In this document: positions 12,222-25,000 of the stretch, piece after piece
Layout: every line of letters starts with the position of its first letter
Numbering within the stretch: the stretch's first letter is position 1
NCBI GenBank assembly: GCA_907165275.2
Contig: OU015678.1
Location: 1,364,001 to 1,428,000, forward strand
DNA length: 64,000 bases
DNA from: Zygaena filipendulae
Lineage: Eukaryota; Arthropoda; Insecta; Lepidoptera; Zygaenidae
Direction: 5' to 3'
Notes under the pieces: model-generated
The model's database searches: none
The model's input: the letters and a program-made list of their open reading frames with translations, nothing else
Told to the model about the DNA's origin: nothing
Made by a program: the position numbers and the translations under genes

Positions 12222-12410
12222 ATACAAATAAAATGCTTTGTCCTGAATGACTGATTGATCAACGCCCAGCCTAAACCGCTGGTCGTAGAGACCTGAAACT
12301 TGGAGGGTGTGTTCTTTGTATGACGTAGGCATCCGACAAGAAAGGATTTTTGAAAATTCAACCCCTAAGCGGATGAAAAGGGCTACTACTTTTATCTGCG
12401 GTTGTCTCTT
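12222..12410 (+). mobile_element. Helitron-like element (GCGCGG family), 3'-incomplete
   Basis: It contains AAATGCTTTGTCCTGAATGA, GGTCGTAGAGACCTG and CTTGGAGGGTGTGTTC, the reverse complement of the copy at 4592..4812, but breaks off before the hairpin/CTAG end. Confidence 0.5.
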
Positions 12411-13349
12411 TCTAGAATTTTGTTCAAGAAACGTCGCAAGCTCGCCGGAGTGACTCTTTGAGACGCTACAGAAAAGAGACAGATATTGACCGCACAGTCG
12501 CTTTGTCCCTTTCTAATTAGTGGTTAATTTTGTGAGGGCTTAATAACTCTGTTATGTGAATATTCGCCGATTTGAGGTCTGTCGTGTACAGTCAGCATCT
12601 AAAATATGTTAAAACTTATGTTTTTTTGATCTTTATTACTGTTGCAATAAGATTCAACGTATGTCAAGTGGGTACACATTTGTGTGCGACTGTACACTCG
12701 AATGTACCGGGCGTCCGGAATCAAATCGATCTTCTGTATTGATTAATTATTTATTTTTGTCATCGGTTATTGTGTTGTGTTTTGATTGTTTTGTCTAGAT
12801 AAGTGTTGTGCCAACCTAGTCCTGAGAAAAATATGTAGTTCTGAACTGAAATTATCTATTTTTTAATATTATAATATACATACCAAAAAATAGAATTAAA
12901 TAATCACTTAAAATGATTTTTATTAAAGTATCACTGGGACTTGAAGTCGTTGAACTCAAAACCTATGCCCAGGGAAGCTTCTGGCCCTAGCTGTAAGAAT
13001 TTTTTTTAGGATCGGTTCAGTTTAGTTCAACCGATCACTACAACGAAACAAACAAACAAACAAACATTTCCTCTTCATCATAATATTAATATAGATTTTG
13101 TGATATTTTCAAACATAACATAGATGAAGCGATTCAAACACAATACATAAATATTATTAGGTCATAAAAAATTTTGCTTATGAATAAAATTTACCCTAGT
13201 TGCGCGATCTCTCGTGTGTATATGCAAGAGTGAGAGAGACGGCTTGATCGCGCGAGCTATGCCTTAAGTCTACTATTCAATGTATAATAACAAAAAAAAA
13301 GTAAATAAATTACTTACAGTAAGAAGTAAGGAGGTATATCATCACAATG

Positions 13350-13722
13350 TACAGTCAGCCGCAAAAATGTCTTTGCAGTTTGACAGTTGTTGAGCTTTGT
13401 TGCTTCGTCTTTTTCTAATTACAGTGTGGCAAGTTGCATACTCGTTGTGGAACTGTTGAAAACTACAGTTTATGGTGTTTGGTGTCATTGTGAAATCTTT
13501 CCCAGGGCTCTTGGCAGACACCGAAAATATCGGTTTAAAATGTACTATCATGCACATAAAAAAAAACCTACCACTGTGATACTTATTGCCCAAACACCGC
13601 GCCGTATAATAAACAACGAAATGCACTTGGTCATTTTTGTTGAAATACAAATAAATGACAATAAAGATTTGACAACAGAACTGTCATACATAACACATAA
13701 GCCACTTTTGAGACTGACTGTA
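13350..13722. mobile_element. mariner-like MITE (TACAGTCAG ends)
   Basis: TACAGTCAGCCGCAAAA at the left and the mirrored TTTTGAGACTGACTGTA at the right form inverted ends of about 17 bp, starting and ending at TA. Open frames of 100 to 121 codons inside run through both strands with no recognisable protein, so I read them as chance. Confidence 0.6.
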
Positions 13723-15928
13723 CCAACTAGACATCGTTCAAGTATTATTTAGTTTTGTTATCTTTGTCTTCATGGACAAAGACACGTGCATTTTAATCGA
13801 GATCTGACTCTAGATGGAGAGCACTGACTTGTTTTCTCAATTAATGTATAAAAAAAAACTTGTTTGATTTTTATTCTTTTGTACCTACTTTTATGTTTTA
13901 TTTTTTATTTATTAAACAACTGTTTTGTAATAACACAATTTCAGTTCTTTTATTTATTGATCCTAAAATTTCTAAGACCTCATGAAAAAATATTCAAGCA
14001 TTTGGATGCAATTTCATATTATTCCCGCAAGTTGCCTTTAACGACTTGTAAAGATGTTTTTTAACCAGAGTCTAAATTACGGAAAATATAAACGTAGATG
14101 ACCTTAGAGTAACTTTTTGAATTATGAACTTTATATAATTAATGTTTGGGTCTAATTTTGTTGCTTTTTTTTTTAAGCTAAAAACATCTATATTTGAGAG
14201 CTATGCGTAACTATACTGAAGAAAAAACTGTATGTAAAATATAATGTAATTTACCTAATTGTATAAAAAAATGGAATTAATTAGAGGCTTGTAATGTATT
14301 TGTAGCAACTTAATAAAAACAAATTATTGAAATTAATGTAAAGGCATTTTCAGTTCAACATCACATACTCAATTCGGTCAGTATTTCATATAAAATAGTA
14401 TTTGGACGAATTTAATGGGAAATAATAAAACAAAATTATGCTCATTAAATATTTTATGTTTTCTCATTTTTAACATATTTTTGCGAATCTACATAAATGA
14501 AACCAAGACTAGCTCTGTTTATACATACGTTTTATAATAATTATAGGTTTTTGTTGCCTCAATCCCTACGCCCACTAGTGGGACGGCACGGCTGGAGCTG
14601 ACAAATAGTAAAAAAGTACCTTATTGATATTGTCACAGTTGAAATTCCAGTCGGTCGTGTAAACTTAATCACTATCAATGAAATTTCAAAGTCATTATGA
14701 TATACTAAACTGGGCCCCGCGGTTTCACCCGCGTGAGTTTCGGAATTCCCGCAGGAAAAGTAGCCTAAGTTACTCCTTATAACATCAGCTATCTTCCAGC
14801 AAGTCTCGTTAAAATCGGTCCAGCCGTTTCAATGATTAGCCGGAACAAACAGACAGACAAGTACCGTCTATACTTATATATGCATTTAGTGAAAAGCTAT
14901 TAATTTGGAATTACAAACAGACACTTCAATTGTATTTATCAGTACAGACTATATTAAGTCATCTAAAAATCGCCTGCGCCGTTCCACCAGCGACCGGGCC
15001 CTTAAGGACTACACAGGATTTCAAGTGATGAATCATAAAAGATCATAACAACATTGCAGTAAAGTTGAAATTCCAATGGCACTGTTTGTAAGCTCTAAGA
15101 AATTGTAACAACAACCAGTGTCAAGGAATTTTAAACTATAAATGACATGTTATTACGGTCTATTATGGTGCCACCAGTAGAACCCTTGCGTTGTCATTGG
15201 GTATCTGCAGCTTAATCAGTACAAATCGTTACATTAAAGCTATCAAACTTAAATGAACTATAATTTAGCACCACCTTACATTTCTAGTTAACACCGATAC
15301 AACAGTTGATTTTTATAATCTTTTTATCAAAATTAATCCAATATTAAATAACAATTACAATACGCTTAATTTTTAATTTTAGACCAATTCATATTGGTAC
15401 ACCGTGTAAAAAAAAACGTGACCCAATATAAGCTAACAGTTTATATCAACTAAAATAACAGCTAAAGGAATAATCATTCTAAAACTGTCGACCAACTTTT
15501 ATTATAACAGGTCCAGTAACATAATAAATGTATGTATGTATATTCAGTTCATTACTTTTACTTTTTTAGATAAATCTAAAAATCGTTTTATCGAATCGAA
15601 GGCGTCAAATTGTGAACGGTTGGTGCAATAAATAATTTTTCGCGTTATTTTTAATATAAAGTGACAATACAGACGATATCGCTGACATTTCGTAACAATC
15701 CAATTTTATTTTTAACAATCCGGGCCCTTATTCTCTAAGACCAACAAACAAAGTGATTGCAGAAGAATAAATTTCACAGGCGGAGCAAAAAACCGGAAGT
15801 CGCTTCATTTAAAACACACCTTCCATAGTTTATCGATTTTCTTAATTTTAATGTCTAACACTAAAGCCTTTTTGATGGTTGTGATATATGTAGCAAGGTC
15901 CGTTATGCGTGAAACGTGGCAAAAACAC

Positions 15929-15959
<31 letters not shown>

Positions 15960-16741
15960 AAATGTCAGTTTCTTTTTTTTTCGTAGGGCAGCCTCTTTGC
16001 TATAACACAACCGCAAAAGCTTCTGCAGATGCCAAAATATATTAGAAATCAATATTCTGTATGCCATAAGTAATGCTGTAAATGTATTTTTATGTCTAGG
16101 CACAGATAATATAACCCTAGGTAATAAACTAATACACATAACATAATAAAATCACATATAAACTATAAATTCTTTGCGGTAACGGCCTCGTTAATTAACG
16201 AAATTAAGCACTAGCATAAACTAAGCGTACCTGTCATCGAGTAAATGCTACATTAAAACAATAACTATAATATTAAGTAGGTATGCTAGAGGTTTTTCAC
16301 TGTTATACCTATATACCACTTTGTCATTTTTAACGAAGGACATACATAAAATTCAAATCCTTACATATTATTATTATAAAACTAAGTCCTTCTTAGCGTC
16401 TGTCTGTCTGTCTGTTTGTTCGCGATAAACTCAAAGACTACTGAACGGATTTTCATAGTGATTCAAGAGGAAGGTTTACACATAGCGACTATAATATAGT
16501 ATATGTATAGTCGCTATAGTCGCTACCACAAATTGTTTTTCTTCACTAATATTATAAAGAGGAGTAACAAATGCTATATTGTAACCCGGAATTCCCGGAG
16601 GAACAACAGTAGTTGTGGAAAATTCATGGTTTAATGTAATTTACATACAGAAAACTGTTAAATCACAGACGAGAAAATACTTTGGGGTACGCGGGTAATA
16701 CATGAGTCTGGGTAGAAAAGGGGCGTTGAAATACTCTTGGG

Positions 16742-16940
16742 TCCTACTAATATTATAAATGTGAAAGTGTGGATGTTTGGATGTTTGTTACTCAATCACG
16801 CAAAAACGGCTGGACGGATTTGGATGAAATTTGGCATGCACGTAGTCAGGGGTACAGAGAAGGACATAGGGTACTTTTTATCCCGGAATTCCCGCGGGAA
16901 CTCGGAAATTACCGCGGGTGAAACCGCGGGGCACAGCTAG
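16742..16940 (+). mobile_element. Helitron-like (Lep1-type) element, well preserved
   Basis: It starts TCCTACTAATATTATAAATG and ends in the stem GCGGGTGAAACCGCGGGGCA followed by CAGCTAG, with T next. This is one of the cleanest copies in the window. Confidence 0.75.
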
Positions 16941-17267
16941 TATTAACTATTAAATAAATATCCACTTCCTTCAAGTCTCGTTAAACCTTACTTATATATT
17001 ATTTAAAAAACTACATCATATTGAGAAAACATAACTACAGTTTCTTTTTAATTAAATAAAATCATTTCCATATCAGTTAACGTCCTCTGTTGGTCGAAGG
17101 TCTCCTCCAAGGATCCTCCATTAGGTACCAATTTTCAAAAGTTTCACACACATTTGTCTTTATCAATTCATTTAATAGAGAGTATTTGTCGTAAAGTAAT
17201 CGTCTTACCAAATAATGGACAAAAAGGTGTAAAAATAAAATTCTATATAGCAAAAAAATAATAGACA

Positions 17268-17525
17268 TGCATTTTGTGCTTTTTTGAATTATTTAACAAA
17301 ATACTTACGATAAAACGCATCAAAGTTTAGGAGTAGGAGGACGCGACGTCATAACTAAGTAAAGTGTACCTAGGTGTGACGTCACACGGAATTACAACTC
17401 AATGTATCACGGTTATTCTTTGATTACGTAAAAAAAAGGAAAAATACCCACATGTCCAATATTTTTTATTTGATCTTTTAATCTACAAGACGGACTAAAA
17501 ATAAAAATTTAGTCAACATACCCAT
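17268..17525 (+). mobile_element. AGTCCGTC-family MITE, divergent subfamily
   Basis: It has AAACGCATCAAAGTTTAGGA, GACGTCATAACTAAG, GTGTGACGTCACACGG and a closing GACGGACTAAAAATAAAAAT. It shares GTGTGACGTCACACGG with the copies at 48870..49115 and 60281..60592, so these three form a subfamily. Confidence 0.6.
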
Positions 17526-17605
17526 TCATAGGTAAACCCTGTTTTCCAATTACAGAGCATAATAGAGCATCACATCATCACATACTCGGTGACGCACAAG
17601 GCCGA

Positions 17606-17934
17606 ATAGGGATGTGGACTACTTTTGAAAATCCAAATTCTAATTAGTCCGTCAGTTAGGAAATAAAACAACAATAGACACGTATTTTTTTGCTTTTTTA
17701 AATAAATTAAAATATACAGAGATAAAGCGCATTAAAGTTTAGGGTGAGAGGATCGTGACGTCACTAACCGCAAAACCGCCATACAAACTGTCAGAATAGT
17801 GACGTCACGCGAAATTTCAACTCAATATATCGCCGTTATTTTTTGATTACGTAAAAAAAGAAAAAATACGTGTACAATATTTTTTAATAATCTACAAGAC
17901 GGACTAAAAAATAAAAATTAGTCCACATGCCCAT
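17606..17934 (+). mobile_element. AGTCCGTC-family MITE, near-complete copy
   Basis: ATAGGGATGTGGACTACTTT at the left and TTAGTCCACATGCCCAT at the right are imperfect inverted ends. Inside lie two exact TGACGTCA octamers and GATTACGTAAAA. It is about 329 bp with no coding capacity. Confidence 0.8.
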
Positions 17935-18021
17935 TGTGCTATATAATGTCTTCATACTAATTGCCGTAGGTGAAACATTCAACGTTGAGCATTATGCCGC
18001 ATAATGCCGCTTAGTGCTGTA

Positions 18022-18296
18022 ATGGGCATGTTGACTAATTTTTTGTTTAGTCCGTCTTGTAGATTAATAAAAAATATTGGACACGTATTTTTTATTCTTT
18101 TATGTAATCAAAAAATAACGGCGACACATCGAGTTGAAATTTCGCGTGACGTCACAGCCCGGTGCAGTTTGTACGGGGCTTGTACTGAATATTGACGTCA
18201 CGAGTCCCCCACCCTAAACTTTAATGCGCTTTATCTATGTTCATTTTCATTAAAATACATGTTTGTTATTTTTTTTCATTTCTAACTGACGAACTA
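18022..18296 (-). mobile_element. AGTCCGTC-family MITE, reverse copy cut by the next element
   Basis: It reads ATGGGCATGTTGACTAATTT on the plus strand and runs through the family body to TTTCTAACTGACGAACTA. The MITE starting at 18304 follows at once. Confidence 0.7.
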
Positions 18297-18303
18297 TACA
18301 GTT

Positions 18304-18741
18304 TACAACGTGTTAATGAATTAAATGAAAACCTGATACACCCCATTTAAAAAAATAAACAATAATATGATTAAAATATATTTTAGGTCGAAAAAATTTA
18401 TACTTAAAAAGTTATTCAACATTACTTTGGACTTGGGAGGTGACCTATTTACTTTGGACTTTGGAGGTGACCTATCTACGAAATTCCAAGCGCTACGCCC
18501 GCGCCGGTTCGATTTTTTTTGCTGCAAGCGGCGTACGCGCCAAATATTGTATTATAAATAATTTAGATATCGGCTAGTAAAAATGAAAAAATATCACCTA
18601 TATTAAAACATAGTGCGATCGATTCGCTAGTTGATTCTGAGCAAACTACTTTCTAGTTTTTAACCGACTTCCAAAAAGGAGGAGGTTCTATGTTCGATTG
18701 TATGTATGTTTTTTTTTCAGTTAATTCATTAACACGTTGTA
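18304..18741 (-). mobile_element. MITE with TACAACGTG ends, copy 2 (reverse)
   Basis: Both termini (TACAACGTGTTAATGAATTA and its complement) are present, and the body is the reverse complement of the 57281 copy. It lies directly downstream of the SID-1-like stop codon, so it may be within that gene's 3' UTR. Confidence 0.7.
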
Positions 18742-18848
18742 TAGAATTTTGATTTTCATACTCTGGAGAATACCCAATTGGAAAACGGGGAAAGTCATCG
18801 TCATACCTACTCGTCGTCATGCCTACTCGTCGTCACGCCTAGTCGTCA

Positions 18849-19022
18849 CTAGAACACCATGATCTCGGAGCGCGGCGTGTGCGCGAGGTTGTCGTCGATG
18901 GTCAGGTACATGTTGAAGGAGAAGAACATCGCGATCGCCGACAGGAAGTGCCAGATGTCGTGCGAGTCGTACAGCTGCAGCGAGCACACGCGGTTGCCGC
19001 GGCGGGACTGCGCCGGCGGCAG
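18849..19022 (-). CDS. sid1: SID-1-like last exon (HxxxH metal ligands, C terminus)
   Basis: It encodes [20 protein letters not shown] and ends SEIMVF-stop. His809 and His813 form the HDIWH ligand pair conserved throughout SIDT proteins, and the C-terminal DDNL...VF ending is also family-typical. The acceptor is CCCCGCAG at 19023..19024. Confidence 0.9.
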   Translation of the reverse strand: MPPAQSRRGNRVCSLQLYDSHDIWHFLSAIAMFFSFNMYLTIDDNLAHTPRSEIMVF

Positions 19023-22000
19023 CTGCGGGGGGGCAGCGTTCATCAGTTTGGCGGAAAAATCAGTGCGTCGAAAAAAGCAGTATACCCGAAAATCAGTACG
19101 TCGAAAAAAGCAGTATACCCGAAAATCAGTACGTCGAAAAAAACAGTATACCCGGAAATCAGTACGTCGAAAAAAACAGTATACCCGGAAATCAGTACGT
19201 CGAAAAATTCAGTATGTCAGTAGTCTTTCCTAAACCTCATACTTAATCTCAAGTTTCAGTGTGTACACTAGCTGCTTGCCCCGGATTTTGTTTACCTCTT
19301 TACCCCTTGCTGCCCGCTAATCAAGAGGTTCCGGGTTCGATTCTCGGACTTTGTGTGATGAACACAGGTTTCCACTCTCCAGTGTGGGTGTGTGTGTGTG
19401 TGTGAGCTATGAGTGAGTTTCGGATTTACTTCTTAAACCTTCCCTGAACTTCCAGAAATATTTCAAGATCAAAATTAGCCAAATCGGTCCAGTCACTCTC
19501 AAGTTTTAGCGAGACAAACGAACAGAAATTCACTTTTATATATAAGATGTAGCATATATATACCACGTATTGCTTGGTTTCCACGACAAAAGCTAATAGC
19601 TCAGTGTGGAATCGAGTAGATCTGTATTGAGAAATGGATTATAATTATTATAGATTCCACTCACCGCCCAGTTGGTGGTCTGATCCAAATAGAAGTAGGC
19701 CGAGGTGAACCACACGCTGTAAGTGCAAACGATGTACACCCAGCTGGAAACATTGGGAGCACACAACCTTTGCTATAACAACGCTGTCTGGACAATTTTA
19801 TGGAGGCAGGGGTAGTACAGGGGGTGAAACTAGTATCACCCGCTGTACAAAAATATAAAATTTCGGCAGCATTCAAACTACGTTGAAATTGGTCAACTGT
19901 ATGGATTTTCTGTGGTAATAGTCAAAACTTGTACTAAAGGGTTACTCGCCTGTACTAGGGGGGAGTTGCTCGCCTGTACTAGGGGGGAGTTACTCGGCTG
20001 TACTAGGGGGGAGTTGCTCGTCTGTACTAGGGGGGAGTTACTCGCCTGTACTAGGGGGGAGTTGCTCGCCTGTACTAGGGGGGAGTTACTCGCCTGTACT
20101 AGGGGGGAGTTACTCGCCTGTACTAGGGGGGAGTTATTTGCTTTTACTAGGGAGGATTTACCCACCTGTACCAGCGTATGGACTCCCTGTGCAGCAGCTT
20201 CATCACGATATAGAACAGCGTGTAGAGGAACAGGTTGCTCATCAGCACCAGCAGCAGGTGGGAGGCGAAGTCGCGGCTGTGCTGCGCCACCCTGCGCCGG
20301 GGATCGGTCGTTTTCTTAGTTTGTAGATACCAGTAAAACCTCCGCCGACATGGGGATGATTTAAATCACTATATTTATGACCTCGGTCAGTATGTAAGAT
20401 GACTTCGGTCGGTATGTAAGATGACCTCAGTCAGTATGTAAGATAACCTCGATCAGTATGAAAATTGAAAGGTGATCTCGGTCGTCGCGTTATTGTGTTG
20501 ATGACTGCGGTGAGTATGAAGATGACTTCAGTCAGTATGTAAGATGCCCTCAGTCAGTATGTAAGATGACCTGTCAGTATGTAAGATGACTTCAGTCAGT
20601 ATGTAAGATGACCTCAGCCAGTATGTAAGATGACTTCAGTCAGTATGTAAGATGACCTGTCAGTATGTAAGATGACCTTAGTCAGTATGTAAGATGACCT
20701 CAGTCAGTACGTAAGATGACCTCAGTCAGTATTTAAAATGACCTCGATCGTTATGAAAGATGACCTCGGTCAGCACATCGCGTCATTGTGTTGATGACCT
20801 CGATCAGTATGAAAGGTGACCTCGGTCAGTATATATATAAGATGACCTCGGCCAGCACACCGCTGGCCCGGTGCCCGGTGGGCGGTGGCCGGTGCTCACC
20901 CGTAGGCGGCGATGGCCCAGTTGGCCAGGTTGGCGATGACGAGCAGCACGCAGCGGCCGCAGTGCGTCGGCGTCACGGCGGCCAGCGGCCGCGCCGCCAG
21001 GGAGCGCCACGCGCGCGACATAGTGCTGCCCTCTGCGCAGTAAACTATAGTACGTTACGATACGAGTGCGTAACGTTGGTTATACCTAATTCAGTAGTGT
21101 AGCGTAGTGAAGCCGAGTGTGTATAGCCACCATATACGCACGTGTATCGTACGATGTTTTTCAACAACTTGCGAGGGCGCTAAGATGAGGTTAAGTAGGT
21201 ATTTTAACTTGACGTAAGTTGCGGAAAGCCATCACAAAGTGGATAAACGTATATAAAATACAAATAATATCTAAAATAAGGAGGCAAACTAGTAAGGTTA
21301 TAGCGTATAAATCACGCGTGTTTTAACAGCTGTTTTATATATCTAAAACCAGTTTAGTAGAGTTTAGATGTGCTTTATAAAAGAGTGTGTTGAAAAACAA
21401 AACTAACAATCACTTTGGGTGTTGTATTAAACTTTGGATCATAAAAATTAAGTGCACAAGGTATTTTTATAAAACTCCTCTGTGATAGAGATCCACAACT
21501 CCACGTGTGCGACGTGTTAGTCACATCATAGCGGGCAGAATCTAAAAAGTTTTTAAAAAATGCAAGTAATTAAAAGAGTTATGGGTGCCTCACCAAACCA
21601 CTCCTTCAGCCGGAACCGGCCGAGGTAGTATATCTTGATGGTGAGCACCAGACAAGTGCCCAGGTGGAGCAGAGTGAACGCGACCCAGAAGTATATGTTG
21701 GCATTGAGAACCCCCACCAGACCTGGGGACAAACAGAGAGAGAAACAAACATATAATAATAATAATAACTGATCATCTAGTGTCAGCTGAGAAAAAAAAC
21801 ATCATCAGTCATCGACATCTATGACCCGTATCATCAACTTTTACATCAAGTCATCGACCTCTATGACCCGTATCATCAACTTTTACATCAAGTCACCGAC
21901 CTCTATGACCCGTATCATCAACTTTTACATCAATTCATCGACCTCTAAGACCCGTTTCATCAACTTTTACGTCAAGTCATCGACCTCTATGACTCGTTTC

Positions 22001-25000
22001 ATCAACTTTTACGTCAAGTTATCGACTTCTATGACTCGTTTCATCAAATTTTACGACTGCTCATCGACTTCTTGAACCGTCTGTCCCCCCTTAGAATCTC
22101 AAATTAAAAGCGATCAATTAGAAACTCTTTTTTAGGTTGGGCAAAAAAGTTTCTACGGTGGACTCCCTGTCGGGTCAACGTCCTCGATCGTCCTTGAGGT
22201 ATAGGTGCAGCACATGCGCCACTCACCGACGAATATGATGAACGCGAGCACCCCGAAGGTGGCGTGCGCGCGCGCGTTGATGTCGGGGTGGCGCGCCTGG
22301 TAGATCTTCACCATGCACAGCACCGCCGTCACGTACATGAACGACGTGTCTGGGACGCAAGACAATCGAAAAAATAATCAATTTCTTTGTTACGCTTTTA
22401 GGTACTCCATTACTACTCAACTGACCGTCATGAAATTTTGCATGCTCCTTGTCAGGGGTAGAGAGAAGGACATAGGGATCTTTGGGCAGGAATTCCCGCG
22501 GGAACTCCGGAACAACCGCGGGTGAAACCGCGGGGAATAGCTGCTAGTCCTAATATTATAAATGCTAAAGTGAGTTTGTTTGTTTGTTACCCTTTCAAGG
22601 CTAAACTGCTGAACCAATCACCACGAAATTTTGCACACAAGTTGTCAGGAGTACAGAGGACACAGGGTACTTTTGTGCCCTGAATTCCCTCGGGATCTTT
22701 GAAATTAAAGCGAGCGAAACCGCGGGGAACAGCTAGTAATAAAATGAAAATAAAAAGATTTTATTTCAGACATTCTCCATTTATATTGTTAGTAATATTT
22801 GAGTAAATCTCATTTATATTACTCAAGGATACTGTAGTTTAATCTATCAGTGAAAGAATTTTTAATTACGGTTCAGTTTTTTCAGAGACTGTTCCCTTCA
22901 ACTGCAGGGCTATTATGTAACTTTTGTTGCTATCATATTTCAGTTTCAATCAGAGAAATATCGATTTTGTCATTAATTAATCATGTTTAGGAAGTTTCAA
23001 CTCTTGAAGTATGTTTATTTTGGTTGATTGCTAGATATTTTAGGTGTCAAAACATGCATATTGTAATCGCAAAACCGCCATGTTTTCGATTGCAACCGAA
23101 AAATTATAGAAACAGAAGTTACATAATAGCCCCCTCTGAGCTTGCAAACTTTTCATCGCTATGACATTGAATAGGTATGTGGACTACTTTTGAAAATCAG
23201 TCCGTCAGTTAGAAAATAAAAAAAACATTAGATACGTATTTTTTGCTTTTTTAAATAAATTAAAATATACAGAGATAAAGCGCATTAAAGTTTAGAGTGA
23301 GGGGGTCGTGACGTCACTAACCGCTAAACCGCCATACAAATCGTGTCCGAATAGTGACTTCACGCGAAATTTCGACTCAATATATCGCCGTTATTTTTTG
23401 ATTACGTAAAAAAAGAAAAATACGTGTCCAATATTTTTTAATAATCTACAAGACGGACTAAAAAATAAAAATTAGTCCACATGCCCATTGTATTGTATTC
23501 TATGTTACGCTGTTGGTTTTATGAAAATAAATAAATAAATAGATGTCAGCAATCGAACCGGCGACCCACCGAACTGGAAGTTCATGCTGTTGGGGCACAC
23601 GTGGTAGGCGGCGGAGAGCAGCCCCTCGCCCACCAGCGCCACGCCCATCGCGTACAGCAGCCCCACGTGCTGCGGGATGCCCAGCTCCTGTTGCTGCGGG
23701 GCCAGAGCGTACTGTCACCGTGTGCGTCGGGTGGGGTGGCGCAACGTGGGGTGGTGTCCGGTCGGGTAGGGGGGTGTTGGGTCGGGTGGATGGGGTGCGG
23801 TGCGGTGGGGTCGGGTGCGGTAAAGGTAGGGTGGAGTAGGACAAGGTGGGGTGGTGTCGGGTGGGGTGGCGCAACGTGGGGTGGTGTCCGGTCGGGTGGG
23901 GTTGTGTCGGGTAGGGAAGGTGGTGTCGGGTAGGGAGGGTAGTGTCGGGTAGGGAGGGTAGTGTCGGGTAGGGAGAGTGGTGTCGGGTAGGGTGGTGTCG
24001 GGCCGGGTGAGATTGTGTCGGGTAGGGAGGATGGTGTCGGGTAGGGAGGATGGTGTCGGGTAGGGTGGTGTCGGGTCGGGTGGGGTGATGTCAGGTGGGG
24101 TGGCGCAACGTGGGGTGGTGTCTGGTCGGGTGGGGTGGGTTAAGGTGGGGTTGTGTCTGGAGGGGTGGTGTTGGGTCGGGTGAGGTGGTGTCGGGTAGGG
24201 AGGATGGTGTCGGGTAGGGTGGTGTCGGGCAGGGTGGGGTGGTGTCGGGCAGGGTGGGGCGGGGCGGGGCACCTGCGCGGGCGCGGCGCTTGCGGCGGCG
24301 TGGCGGCGCCACACCTGCAGCAGGAACAGCGCGCCGAGCAGCACGTAGCCGAGGTTGCTGTACACGTGGTTGAAGTCCGAGAGCATCATCAGCGGGTGCG
24401 CGCACAGGAAGTTGAAGTAGCACAGGTCCTGGTTGCCCGACTGGTTCAGCAGCTATTAATTAATTATTTATTTAATTTTAAGACAGACACACAGACAAAA
24501 GTTCCACCCACTCATCGGCAAACAAATCACACCCGGGCTGGGCCCTCGGGGGAATTTTAGTTACCTACATAAAAATAATAGGAATTATCGAGAGCTTGAA
24601 AGTCACTATATAAAAGCTACAGACTGTAAGTGAATTGTATTATTCTTGACCACTACATACATAGTATAAAACAAAGTCGCTTCCCGTTGTCTGTCTGTCG
24701 CTATGTACGCTTAGATCTTTAAAACTACACGACGCATTTTCATGCGGTTTTCACCAATAGATAAGAGTGATTCATGAGGTAGGTTTATATCTACATAATT
24801 ATATTTTATACTGGAATCCCCGCGGGAACTCCTAAAGTAGCACCACGGGGAAAACCACGGGACAGCTAGTGTACACAAAAATTATAAAATAAGTAATTTG
24901 GATGTAGATTATTGTAGATGAATAATATGTGGACCTGCTGAAGCAATTCTAAAAATGATTTCACCGGCAGGAAGCTACTTTATCCCCGAGTAGGATACTT

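Larger units (their letters stand above)
11975..18848. other. convergent intergenic region between the CdGAP-like and SID-1-like genes
   Basis: No protein-coding exon is supported here. It should hold both 3' UTRs; AATAAA at 14312..14317 is one candidate polyadenylation signal on the plus strand but is unproven. Repeats occupy 12222..12410, 13350..13722, 14712..14900, 15720..16140 (partial, with an A run at 15930..15957), 16742..16940, 17268..17525, 17606..17934, 18022..18296 and 18304..18741. The stretches 12411..13349, 13723..14711 and 14901..15719 show only AT-rich sequence to me. Confidence 0.6.

Noticed and set aside
13342..13752. Frames of 102 and 121 codons on opposite strands
   Set aside because: Both lie inside a TACAGTCAG-ended MITE with no protein similarity that I recognise.
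15930..15957. Poly(A) run as sign of a processed pseudogene
   Set aside because: No coding-like sequence precedes it and the flanks resemble a MITE interior; a simple A microsatellite is more likely.
19063..20850. CRISPR-like regular repeats
   Set aside because: Units are contiguous without unique spacers, the genome is animal, and the arrays lie in introns; they are minisatellites.
23500..24423. Pro/Thr-rich minus-strand frames
   Set aside because: They run from SID-1-like exon 12 into the intronic GGTGTCGGG array; a consensus donor at 24272 ends the exon.
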